This document shows, piece after piece, positions 23,501 through 34,509 of a DNA stretch of 64,000 nucleotides. The DNA is taken from NCBI GenBank assembly GCA_015501055.1, contig JADNYV010000002.1, positions 930,001 to 994,000 on the forward strand, given 5' to 3'. The number at the start of each line of letters is the position of its first letter. The first letter of the stretch is position 1. A program made the translations under genes and the position numbers. Source of the stretch: Mucidula mucida. Lineage: Eukaryota > Basidiomycota > Agaricomycetes > Agaricales > Physalacriaceae. The notes beneath the pieces were generated by a model that did not search any database, was not told where the DNA came from, and saw only the letters and a program-made list of their open reading frames with translations.

Positions 23501-23841
23501 GTCTACTGGATGGGCGTCAGCAACAGCCCATCGTTGACGGCGACGATGAAGACATACTTTGGATGATGATATGAGAAGATAAAGAAACGCCACAGGATGG
23601 GGAGCAAGGCAAGATGCAAAAAATTAGACGCGCTGTTTATGTAGGCAAATTTTTGATTCGAGAAGAAACCATCCCATTTTGGGCGCAAAAGATCGCTTGC
23701 CTTTTTTGGGGCCAATCGAAGGATTCGAAGCAGATCGAAGGTTCGAGAACAGATCCCACACCCAAACTGCTGTTGAGCTGTATAGTAGCTGTGCTGGTAT
23801 AGAATACATTGTGATCCGTGTGGTATGTATGTAGCTGTGGT
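23501..23841. other. HSP90 promoter region / TSC1 3' flank
   Basis: This 341-bp region separates two tandem minus-strand genes. It contains the heat-shock element described at 23736-23750, a second two-unit match (TTCGAGAA, 23657-23664) and a CCAAT core at 23712-23716. The HSP90 5' UTR occupies the left end. Confidence 0.5.
23736..23750. promoter_or_regulatory. Heat-shock element upstream of HSP90
   Basis: CGAAGGTTCGAGAAC is a perfect three-unit nGAAnnTTCnnGAAn element for heat-shock factor HSF1. Immediately beside it, GAAGGATTCGAA offers further, imperfectly spaced units. It is 236 bp upstream of the HSP90 start codon, a usual distance for a fungal HSE. Confidence 0.7.
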
Positions 23842-26626
23842 TCAGGTCATAGAATCCTGGCGCGCCCTTAGTACTTCTACCATCGCATGCAATTCTTCGA
23901 TCATCTGGCTCTGCTCAATGTTCTTCTCGTGAAGCTCTTCGTTCGTTCGCTGCAACGTAGATTGCTGTTGCGTTAGAACGCTCAACATTTGGGACGGATC
24001 CGCCTCTTTGGTCTTTCGCGTCGCTTCTTCCAACCGCGCTTGTAACGCCTGAATCTCCCGTGCAGATTGGCTTGCAAATATTCAGAGTATGACCGGACAA
24101 ATCTTGAACAGCACGTACCGGTTTTGCTCCTCGAGACTTTTTTGATACTCCAACTGATCCTTCATCTGAATCCTCAATTGCTGGATAACACTCTTTGCTT
24201 CGGCAACCTCTTCTTTCTGTTCGTTAAATTTTGTAAAGTCAGAGTCCCTATTTGGTACTTAGTGTCAGTCTCCGCAAACAGAAGCACACCCACCAGAGTT
24301 GTTGAACTTTGATATGCTGTTCAATCTGCCGTTCATAGTCCTTAAGGCGGTCCACTTTGGGCTGTGTCTCCTTCCTTTTAGTTTCGAGTTCAAAGATACG
24401 TTCATTTGCGTCCACCAATAACGCCTCTTGACCGTCGTACAGCGCCTTTAAGAATGATGAATTACGACAACGACAGCAACGGAATTCAGTACCTTGGCCT
24501 GCTTCACTTCGGACCGTAACGCGGCAGCCTCACTGGTCCATTGCTTCTTTTCCTCTCGGAGTTTGTGCAACTTGCTTTGAAGTTCGGTATTCCACTCGGC
24601 ATATTTACTCTTCGCCGACGATGCCTGTTGTTTGTTCTCCTTGAGTTCATTTTCCAATTCTATGACCTGTGAACGATAATTTCGCAGTTTATTGTACTGC
24701 CAGGAAGCGTTGAGTACAACTCGAGTCGATAGAAATGACACCAACCAAGCCCTGCCGTTCGACTTCTACGTTGTTCGAGATGATACGCTCTTGGTACAAT
24801 CGCCCAACATGTTGAACGTTCTCTCTTGACAACCAGATCTCAAAATTCAGCTCGTTTCGGAGAAGAACAACCTCCCGCTGCAACGACGCAATCGCCTGGG
24901 TTATGTGTGGAGGTACTTCGTCGCTTGAACCCGACGAGAGGACACTCGCCGGCCGTGACAAAGTATCCTCCTTAGACGGATGTGCAAACATCGATGTTGG
25001 CCACTGCGAAGTAGGATTGATAATCTGTACATTGAGATTGGACTTGAGAGCTACTGAGGTAGCGACCATGTCCTGAAGTGATATTCGAGGGACAGAAGAT
25101 GGGTCAACATGCAAGGACAAGACTTCCTCTTCCGTCAGAGCTGAGTCGGCAACAGAGATAGCATCATGAGACCTCGATTCGGCGGCGCGCGCTCGAATGG
25201 CTAGGGCCATATTGGTGCTATCAAGAATGGTGGCTTCGCTGGTGATGCGCGCGATGTCATACTTTGCCCAAAAGTTGCGGCCCGAGCGCTCTTCGTTTGC
25301 GTCCCGCCAAATGATTAACGGATGACACTGGTGTGCCCTTAAAAGATTCTGGACGGAAAATATATTTCAAAAGATCGTTAGAGACATGTAATGAGGTGTA
25401 TACCTCAGCTTTCCCCTTGAGCTCTTTCTCATCTATTACTTCACACCACTCTTTCGTAAACGGTGAAGGGAAATCACATTCGCCGAGAAACATAAGAGGC
25501 GTGCGCAAGAATCGAAGGACGTTACAAGGGAAGAGATAATAGAGAAAGGTGAAGTAACGATCCGGAGAAGGCGGCGTTGCTGCTGCTGCATAGAACGTGG
25601 CTTCTAGCCGTTCCCAGTTGAGATCGGGATTAGGGTCTAGTGGTGGAGATGTGTTGGAAGAATCAAGTATGCCCAAAGCTGCTTCTGAATCATTCGGCGG
25701 AAGTCCTCTTTCTTTCCAGCACACGACTCGTGCGAGGATGACGAGTAACTCGGGGAGAATCAGCTTCAAATTGTCGGACGCATATACGGCGAAAAGAGGC
25801 AGTATTTTGACTAGGAGTGTCATTCCAACACTGCACATGGTCGAAGAGTTGTCGATCAATAATGATAGCAGTAATTGTGACATCAATGGGTGGGAAGCCA
25901 GGCTGAGAGCGGATTCTTGGAAGTGGGGCAGGGAGGTAAAGAGGTTTAGCAGCATGAAGATCTGGAGACGGGAGGTTGGAGCAGCGAACTGTGCATACAA
26001 CTCGGTCATTAATGCCTAAAACACGCAATCAGGCGGGAACAAGCATGCAATGGACATAGAGCTGACCTTTGGCTGTTTAATTCCATGTTTGAGAAGTACG
26101 TTCTCCAGGTTGGTTTTCCACCGTTCCTTCTTTTCCCGGTCGACTTTATCGAGCTCAGCTCTTGCAATGACATCGTCTCCGGAGCCATCATTGAATGCAT
26201 CCCATAGATATAGATCGACTAGCCGTCGTCGAAAGGCCGAAACCTTTGAGTTTTGGATGTCCAATTCTTCCTCCTCTGGTTCGAGGGCTAATACAACAAG
26301 GTCGGACGCTTGATCCAGCGCAGGTATCGGCAAGTCTGGTTGCCGGAGAGCTGGGCGAAGGACTAGATCAAACCATAGGGTGATAACAGACGCAGTCGGT
26401 AGGAGATCCTGAGATGGTATAGTACTGCGAGGAACACTTCTGTTTCGCGCGACGAAAGGTCATGGCCGACGTCTCGGTGTATTGTTTGGAGCTCTTCTTC
26501 GATGTCTGCTGCCACGTCCGGTGAGGCGGTCAGCGCCAACGTGTCGATGAAAGCTACGAGCTCAGCCAAGGAGACGGTTTGGTCAAGAGCGGCGCGTATT
26601 CTGACAAACAACGTCTGTGTCGCCAT
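23842..26626 (-). CDS. TSC1: Hamartin homologue (TSC1)
   Basis: The N-terminal half is a helical solenoid of hamartin type (LQIFMLLNLFTSLPHFQESA, HPLMSQLLLSLLIDNSSTM), including the recognisable YFTFLYYLFPCNVLRFLRTP and WCEVIDEKELKGKAEVYTSL. A Ser-rich linker leads to long coiled coils (LRNELNFEIWLSRENVQHVG, LENELKENKQQASSAKSKYA) that run to the C-terminus (MIEELHAMVEVLRARQDSMT). TSC1 stabilises TSC2, the GAP for Rheb, and so restrains TORC1. The start at 26626 (MATQTLFVRIRAALDQ) is the first ATG. The longer frame begins with a non-ATG codon. About eight introns, with limits around 24.0-24.5 kb approximate. Confidence 0.88.
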
Positions 26627-27042
26627 CGTGGACGGGAACGAAGCAAGCGCTAAATATGGCAAGTCATCCCTTCAAGTGATGGGTTTTCACTTTCGGTGAC
26701 ACGTCCAACAAGCGTACTTTCCAGGCGCAATGTACTCAATAGCACACACAATACGAACTACTGATAACTGAATTTTTCGCGCCGACAATGAACCAGAAAT
26801 GGGGGAACGGTTGCTCGTGGCCAACATGGTGTAGTGGTAAACATGCGCAATTCATCCAGCCGCCCTCCTACTTTGACTATCGTCGACGAGCTCGCTGCCG
26901 ACAATCTACCGCTGCCGCAATACTAAAAGGTGTGCAATAGCACTACTAGAATCCCATACAAGAAATGTCTAACGTCGTGCTTCCTGCGATAGGTTGGATG
27001 TCGCTTGGATGTACTTGATGAAATTTACGCCACGCTATGTAG
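26627..27042. promoter_or_regulatory. Divergent promoter region, TSC1 / NAC-alpha
   Basis: This 416-bp region separates the start codons of TSC1 (minus) and NAC-alpha (plus). A TGGTGTAGTGG string at 26829-26839 matches a tRNA A-box, but no B-box or acceptor stem follows. No other gene is seen. Confidence 0.4.
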
Positions 27043-27812
<770 letters not shown>

Positions 27813-27871
27813 ATTTGTCTTTCTCAGTTGTATTCGTTGCAAAATATATCGGTACATGCTTGTTGGAATAA

Positions 27872-28814
27872 TCAGTCATTCTTCCAACGTCTCAATTCGA
27901 CAAAATAATTGGATCTCTCCCAGTCATCTTGTAGGATCTCTACACCCATGTCTCGACCGTCACATCTTGGCCCTACTTCAAGTCCCATCATTCTGGCTGC
28001 TCCGTGTACCAACGTCGTTAATTCGCCTTGGGAGAACATATGATAATATCGATGCAGCACAGTGTCTGCGTCCTTTTCTTGGTCTGGTCCTGGTGCAGAT
28101 GCCAAAACCCATGGCACTAAAACGTCTTGGCCGGTTTCGCTGGATTGATTCTCAATGGGTATAACGCGTTTCGAGGCTTCGTCCTGTTCAGTCGCCCATA
28201 CATAGATGAGAATACGGCCATGATCTGGAGCCACCGCTTCAAGCAGTCTCTGATTGGTACTTAGAACGACACGTCCGACAGACAATGAAGACCAACCTGA
28301 ACACTCTGCATGCGACGTTCGTTTGTCGCGAGATGGTGAATAGTAGCAATTGATATCGCGTAATCCTAATGTCGGGTCAGAAAGCCTGTCAGTAAGGAAG
28401 GAGACTCACAAAAACGCCATTTCGCCAGCCTCTTCCAAGGACGTCACCTCGAACAACTTCCCGAGGCGAGCCTCCCGCGTTTTTTGCGATTTCTAGTAGA
28501 TGTAGACTGCGATCCATTCCAATGGTATGAATACAGTTTGGTCGATCCAAGGGAAGAGGAAGGTATTTCCCATTTCCTGTACCAGAATCAAGTCCTATCC
28601 AGCCTGTAGGTATAGTCGATAGATAAGAGGCTATCACAGGCCATGGCTACTTTGTTATTATGAGGCCAATCAGATGCTGGCTAGAAGATAACAGTACCTT
28701 ATATCTAGTAGAGGAGAAATGGCTGGCTATTAGTTCATAGACATCGTGGACGTGGCTGCCTTCGTATTGCTCGGGTTTTTCGTCGACGATGGTTGAGGTG
28801 ACCTTGGGTGCCAT
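27872..28814 (-). CDS. TRM9: tRNA wobble-uridine carboxymethyl methyltransferase
   Basis: The start (MAPKVTSTIVDEKPEQYEGS) leads to the TRM9/ALKBH8 signature HVHDVYELIASHFSSTRYK, then the SAM-binding motif I (GLDSGTGNGKYL; the usual Cys-Gly is Thr-Gly here), the post-motif acidic residue (GMDRSLHLLEIA) and the C-terminal YYHMFSQGELTTLVHGAARM with LQDDWERSNYFVELRRWKND. TRM9, with Trm112, methylates carboxymethyl-uridine at wobble position 34 of Arg and Glu tRNAs. Four or five exons. The gene converges with NAC-alpha. Confidence 0.88.
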
Positions 28815-29818
28815 GCAAGTTGTAACTAGAGTAAGATCACTGACGTACTCGCGTCGATGATCGATTGACTAGCGCGTATCGACTTGCATTAATCCTCTAC
28901 ATAGGTGGTATCGGGTGGTTCCTGCAGAATTCGAAACGCTAATGTCCTGGAGAATTAGGTCACTTGGTATACTCAGCCATCTTCAACAACATTATCGTGT
29001 GTGCTTTCACTAGAATTGGGCTTCAGTGTATACATATGGCTTTATCTCAAGTCCTACATTACTTCTGAGTGTACACATGGCATATTCTGTTTGAATGAGA
29101 AACCCCCGAAAGCATCTCATTCGCCCACTGCAGCTCTTCCGTCACTTGTGAGCCCTTTATCAGAACCATCGGCTATCCGAAATGCAACCTTCCTCTGCAT
29201 CTTAGGAGGTTGGACTGGCACAGGTTGTGGAACTGCTCTATCACATCGCTTTCAATCTGCATCTTAATAGAACAGAATAGAACGCGGGCCGAGCCAAGTC
29301 GACGCGTCGAAGGCACCGGTTATCAAGCTTTCAAGAAGTGATATATGGAGAGTCTATTCGTTCTTCGGGGACGGGGACATACTTATAGTAGTAGTACTTA
29401 CCAAAGAAAGGACTCTGGAAGGTGATGGCGACGTCGTGCTATGTAAGTAGCGACCTGTCGGGCAACAGTCAACGTTGTAAGTCAGGGTGCCCCTGATCTT
29501 CCTATGATTGCCCGCAGCTCAGAGCATCGATTCCGACTGGTTTGCGTCAAGCAGAACAAGATGATGCTCTTGACAACAGCGTGGCGCGTATGGGAGAATG
29601 GAATGTTTTCCATCAATAAATCTCCGCATGTTGGCTGAGATAAGCGTGTCATGTCGGACAAGAGTGCCCGCCAAGGTGACTCCGCAAGTAGACAACGATC
29701 AACGTCCTCCTTTTTCCGCTCTTGTTGTTGCCCTCCACCGCCTTGTCCCTTCTGGCTGCTCGGCCTCCCAGACACTCTCTTACTTTCCATTCTTTTTGCT
29801 GAAAACAAACAAAACGCA
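28815..29818. other. One-kilobase intergenic region without a supported gene
   Basis: This is the largest gap in the window. It must hold the TRM9 promoter and the promoter of the secreted barwin-like protein. On the minus strand two short open stretches look mildly protein-like (29331-29438, ITFQSPFFGKYYYYKYVPVP; and about 29,135-29,266, PVPVQPPKMQRKVAFRIADG). No start codon or linking intron makes a gene of them. No RNA gene or transposon remnant is seen. Confidence 0.35.
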
Positions 29819-30866
29819 ATGCTCTTCTCCCTCGCTCTCGTCCCGCTTGCCCTAGCCGCTTCCGCCATCGCGGCCTCCCATGGCCACAAGCGTCACCATT
29901 CCCATGGTGTCGCTAAACGGGCGCGCGGCGATGTCAGCCACACTCTAGCCAAGCGCTTCGACAATGCTCGTTGGTCGTTTTACGATGTCGGACTGTAAGC
30001 TGCCCTCTTGATCCATCTTTGCTCCTTTTTTCAACTTTCACTAGCGGTGCCTGTGGTCAGTACAATGTTGCCAGCGACTTTGTCAGTCAATTTCCCCCCT
30101 ACTATCTTGGACGTATAGCTCATTGTATTACGGTAGATTGTCGCGCTGAACACGCCTGTGTGTAGCCTTCGGATTATCCTTAGCGGAATCTTCGCATTTA
30201 CATCTCCTTTTCTCTAGCAATACGGTGATGGGTATCCTGGTCCCAATTGCTTCAAGACCATCACCATGACGTATAATGGCAAGACAACCCAGGCCACCAT
30301 CATGGACCAGGTCCGCGTCAATTTCTTCAATCTTCTAGCCTACATCTAACAATCGACAGTGCCCCGGTTGCCCGTACGGGGGATTGGATCTTTCCCGTGG
30401 CCTCTTCACCTTCTTTGCTTCGGAAGACGCTGGTATTATCTACGGTACATGGAGCTACAATGATGGCAGCGGTGGAGGTGGAAATGCTCCCGCCACTTCC
30501 ACCTATGTCTACACTCCTCCCACGTCTACTTATGTATACGTCCCTCCCACTTCCACCTACGTCTATACTCCGCCTACCACGTCCAGCACCCCGGCCTGGA
30601 CTCCCAGCACTACCAAGACCAAGACCAGCACCAGCAGTTCTTGGGTGCCCTCGAGCTCCGAGTCCAGTGTCTGGTCATCGTCAGCGGCGCCGTCGGCTGA
30701 ACCGTCTTCCAGCGCGGACGACAAGATCAACTACTCCAGTGACAACATTGCTGCTGCCACTGCGACCATATCTCTTAATGAGAATGACCCTCAGAGCATT
30801 ATGGTGGTTACTGACGCCTTGCTCGGAATGGCTGGTCTCGCCGCTCAGGCTGCGCATCTGTTGTAA
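29819..30866 (+). CDS. Secreted double-psi beta-barrel (barwin/expansin-like) protein with Ser/Thr-rich tail
   Basis: A clear signal peptide (MLFSLALVPLALAASAIAAS) is followed by Kex2-type Lys-Arg sites (GVAKR, LAKRF). The DPBB fold then reads GACGQYN, DFIVALNTQQYGDGYPGPNC, TITMTYNGKTTQATIMDQCP, GCPYGGLDLSRGLFTFFA. These are the paired Cys and the Asp of the barwin/RlpA family, which binds or loosens wall polysaccharide. The tail has STYVYTPPT repeats and a long Ser-rich, probably O-glycosylated stretch. The C-terminus (TDALLGMAGLAAQAAHLL) is weakly hydrophobic and might direct GPI anchoring. Exons are split by four short introns. It is the only clearly secreted product in the window besides the lactonase-like gene. 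Confidence 0.85.
30493..30576 (+). repeat. Tandem STYVYTPPT repeat in the barwin-like protein
   Basis: Three tandem copies of about 27 bp encode STYVYTPPT, STYVYVPPT and STYVYTPPT. Tyr-Pro-Thr repeats of this type make an extended O-glycosylated linker. DNA copies differ mainly at third positions, which shows selection on the protein. Confidence 0.75.
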
Positions 30867-31219
30867 ACGCTGTACATCGTTGTCGGCTTTTCATTTGCTT
30901 GCCAATGCTATTATATACCCCCTTCCACTTTTCTGCATAATCTATTCCGATGTCTTTCCATAGGTTGTATACTGTAGGAAGATTTTTTCTATTACACTAG
31001 GGGTTCATATTTGAATGGTACTTGACAGTCCTACTGCTGCTCTCCTAAGGCTGGCCTTGTTCCCGGTGTTAATGAAATTTTGGGTGGTTTAGACATAAGC
31101 GTAAGGATTTGGGTACATAAAAAGCAAAGGCCAAGTACAAGACGGTGTACAGAAAGTATGTACGTGAGTATATATCGGAGAGATGGATGCGCTAAATGCA
31201 ATGCGTATAAAGATGGTAA
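30867..31219. other. Convergent intergenic region
   Basis: These 353 bp lie between the stop codons of the barwin-like gene and the next minus-strand gene. They should hold both 3' UTRs. No gene or repeat is seen. Confidence 0.4.
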
Positions 31220-32333
31220 TCACGACGTACAACTAAAGAGAGGAGTGCAGCAAACCGGGTATGTTACAACAACAAAAGATCTTTCAGTTTCTTCTTCGAC
31301 TTCAATGGAAGCACGGCACGAGCAACACCTGCAGCCGTTTTGCTTGACCCATTTGAGCGACGCCTGGTTTCTCTTTCGACGAATGTCTTTGATGAGTGCA
31401 GACCTGGTTGGGTACATGGCCGATTGCAGGGCATCAGGGCCCTGGCCACGGAGAGCAAGGTAATCTCTAATGTTCACAAATGCCCTGGTCTTGAGATAAG
31501 CCTTGGCAGCTCTCATGGTGGCAGGGAGGGAGGATGTGGCGAGCCCAAGCTCAATAATCAAGGACTGGAGTAGAGTTAGCCGACAATGAGAGTCGTCGGG
31601 ATTAGTTAAGAATCTACGCAGGGAATGAGCGAGAGTCCTTACTGCACGTGAAAGAAACATACGAGTTGATATAGCGGACGGCGTCGTCGTACACGAGGGC
31701 GAGGCGGAGACCTCATCAAGTGGTTCTGAAACACCCTCTGAAATATCATCGACGATTGGACGAGAGCCGAGACCGGTCGCGGCAGAAACTTTGGTTTGCG
31801 TACACGTTTGTGTTTCTTGGGGCCGGTGAAGAATTCGTGAGGGTGGCAACCGAAGAGGGCCGGTCGGGCAGCGCTGCCGGGTCTCCGGTAGGCGCAGTAG
31901 TAGTAGCAGCCTGTTTGCTTCTGGACTTGTGCGCCTGCTTTGAGCGCCGCGTTGGCGTTGCACGCACAGATAGTCCTTCGAGCTCAGAGACGAGGCTATC
32001 CTCATCAGAGGCACCGGTAGGGCGGGAGCGCGGACTCGGGGTAGAGAGACCACTGTGGGTGTTTAGGGAATTCTGGGAGGGTTCAAGGACAACAAAGTCG
32101 TCATCAGAGGCATAGACTACGCTGCTCTCTGTGGACAGCTCAGAGGACAGGATGCCTGACGAGGCGACACTCCAGACGATCTCATCGTCAGAGTCTTCGG
32201 AAAAGGCTAAGGAGCGGGATGAATAGGTCGACGACGAGCGAGATCGTGGAGAGATCAGGTCAAAGGACGACGCCGTCGAGGTCGCTGTGAAGGTTGGTGA
32301 CGACAGCCCCGTCGACGACATCGTGGAAGGCAT
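31220..32333 (-). CDS. Basidiomycete-type hypothetical protein, reading frame broken several times
   Basis: The N-terminal half is Ser-rich and disordered (MPSTMSSTGLSSPTFTATS; FSEDSDDEIVWSVASSGILS; DDDFVVLEPSQNS). The C-terminal half is folded-looking: RPIVDDISEG, YDDAVRYINSFLTNPDDSHC, RLTLLQSLIIELGL, TMRAAKAYLKTRAFVNIRDY and ALRGQGPDALQ. One normal intron (GTATGT..GCGTAG) joins INS to FLTNP. Linking all conserved-looking segments needs four one-base corrections near 31,335, 31,693, 31,791 and 31,830. With the frame as sequenced the product ends with a Cys-rich tail at 31220. With the last correction it would end at 31302. I know of no function. Confidence 0.55.
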
Positions 32334-32439
32334 GAAGAAACGGGTTGCAATGAGGCTGACCTGCACCCCTTTCCAAGCAATTTATATGATCGAAATCTAT
32401 TGCATAATCAATTTCTCCATTGAACAATGCGACGTTTAT

Positions 32440-34444
32440 TCAATTCTGTATCTTCCAATACACCATGCTGCTGTTGAATCCCGCTAGTGCCTTCTGTTCC
32501 ACGTCGACTCGACCCCAGACGCGTCCTTGTAGATCCATCACCTTAACACCGCGCTTCTCGTATAGCATAATCCGTTCCTCGCCCGCACTCAGAGTTGTTG
32601 GCACCGGCAAACTCGATTTTTTCCCGTTTCCAAGTTCAGAGTCGTGATTCTTGCCCCATACATACAGGTCTCGACCTTGATTTTTGCCTGCAGACGTGTC
32701 CAGTGTCATTAATACATGCCCAGTCGAGGACAAGCTAATCGCCCGAGGCAGAATTGGCACCATCGTTTTCCTACTTTCATCATCTAATAACAGGTCAGGC
32801 GAGGCGGTTTTCCAAACGGACTTTGGAGTTTTACATTCGGTAAGTGCACCAAGCCCGCGTGCACGCATCGGAGCTCCCTGCGCACTGCTAAAAATATTGT
32901 TGCCGAGCCCGCCCCATTGACCATTTCCGCACATGAGAATGTCGACCGTTGGCAGAGCATTCCCCTCTGAGTACTCAACCATGAAGCTTGTCAGGTCGCC
33001 TCCTAATGCTCGTTAACAAGACGTATGTTTTTTACAACTGAAACTCCTACCAGCGGAAACGTCGATGCACCGGCTGCTTAATCGCGGGGAAACCATTCGC
33101 CACAGATTGACCTCACTTGGGACGGTGATTGTCTCCAAAGTAGCGTTGGCGCCGAGCCCAATTTGTCTGACACTCTGATAAGCCCTTTGCTTGAAGCTAT
33201 TAGTAACCGTGCCTACCCATACTCATTGGCACCCCATCCCAGTACTCTCCCGTCTTCGGTTCGGGCAAAGCTCGTTCGACACCTGCGGCAATCTGCGCAA
33301 CGGAAATATCTTTCAATGACGGAATCTCAAAGACGAAAGGACAGAATCTGATTGTATCATCCGTTTTCCAGTCAACCTCATTCTCGTCACTGGAGCTCTC
33401 CGCCTTGCTTCCTAACGACTTGGGTATTAGCTGTACATGGAGCAATTCCTTCAAGCTGTCTTTAGGATGAGGAACTTGGATTTTACGGAAGCCGAGTTGT
33501 CCGTAAGCGTTTGCATGTTCGTTCAAAGGATGGGCAAAAGCGCGTCCAGAGGACGTCAATGCAAGTAAATGATTTTCGCCAGCAGAGATAGCCTTAAATC
33601 TTTGAAAGGATTAGCAAACAGCAAGTAGCAGCATAGCATGTACACACCGGTCCTTCCGACCATGCTGGACTTTGATTTCGACAAAATCAACGTTTTCGTC
33701 TTCCCCCCAGAACCAACCTGTACTCCACCACGGATAACTCGACGGAGTAGGCGCTCCAGGCTGAAGTTTTTGCTTCGAGGCATCCACTTCCAGACAGTAT
33801 ATCCGACCGGAAGCAGAAAGGGCAAACAGACGCGACTGAGTGAGTTGGACCTGAATGATATTCTTGGAAACAATTTCAGCTTCGTTGGCAAACACTTGAG
33901 CAAGTCAGTACGCACTTTATTTCGAAGTGTTAGATGGGGCCGGTTATGTGACTCTGAAGAACCGAAATGTCCGGAACCCCATTGGTAGACGTCCCCTTTG
34001 GCGTCGATACACGCAGCATGATCCTTATGAATGGCTAAATCCCGAAGAGCGACACCTTCCAGCCACTTTGCTACGCAAGGAGTGCGGATAGCTTCAGAAT
34101 GTGCTTCGTCTAGAAGTAATGTACTGGATCTAAGACATGTTAAACGCTCAGCATCTGGGGTGATACAAGCCAACGCACTTGTTAGAACCCCACGCTAATG
34201 AGTAAAGCGTGTCTGGGTCCTGCAGCGGCGCCTCCAGGGACTTTAGTGAAGGCGCCTCTTGGACGGCAATAACACTGTCATTGAATATGACGGTAGGTTT
34301 GCTCTGAGAGTACCAAAACAAGAATCCCGCGACAACACCAGAAGAAGCTAGTACAGCCTGGTAGTTGCGTCTCCCACGAGTCAAAGGGACGCGTGTATGC
34401 AGCAGCCGAAAACCAGAACGAATATTTGTTGCCCTTTTGAGCAT
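32440..34444 (-). CDS. Mitochondrial RCC1-repeat protein (FMP25/RCC1L-like)
   Basis: The start MLKRATNIRSGFRLLHTR is a typical mitochondrial presequence, followed by a membrane segment (VLASSGVVAGFLFWY). RCC1-type beta-propeller repeats follow: LYSLAWGSN, GDVYQWGSGHFG, RLFALSASGRIYCLE, HLLALTSSGRAFAHP, VLGWGANEYG, DILMCGNGQWGGLGN, DLYVWGKNHDSELGNG and a last VMDLQGRVWGRVDV. Yeast FMP25 acts in cytochrome bc1 assembly, and human RCC1L acts in mitochondrial ribosome biogenesis and fusion; the role here is inferred from these. Near 33267-33269 one base seems to be missing, so RCC1 repeat residues switch frame between GVERA and the ARTEDGRVLGWGANEYG segment. Confidence 0.78.
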
Positions 34445-34509
34445 GTTGAAGTGGAAGAGCAAGACACGGTCCGCGTCAAGTCACGTCGATCACTTTTTAT
34501 TTTCAAGAC
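34445..34509. promoter_or_regulatory. 65-bp divergent promoter, RCC1-repeat gene / NIF-domain gene
   Basis: Only 65 bp separate the two divergent start codons, the shortest such spacing in the window. The transcription starts may therefore lie within or beyond each other's 5' regions. No specific site is assigned. Confidence 0.45.

Noticed and set aside
26820..26900. tRNA-like sequence with a perfect A-box (TGGTGTAGTGG)
   Set aside because: No B-box (GGTTCGANNCC) follows at the right distance and no acceptor or anticodon stem can be formed.
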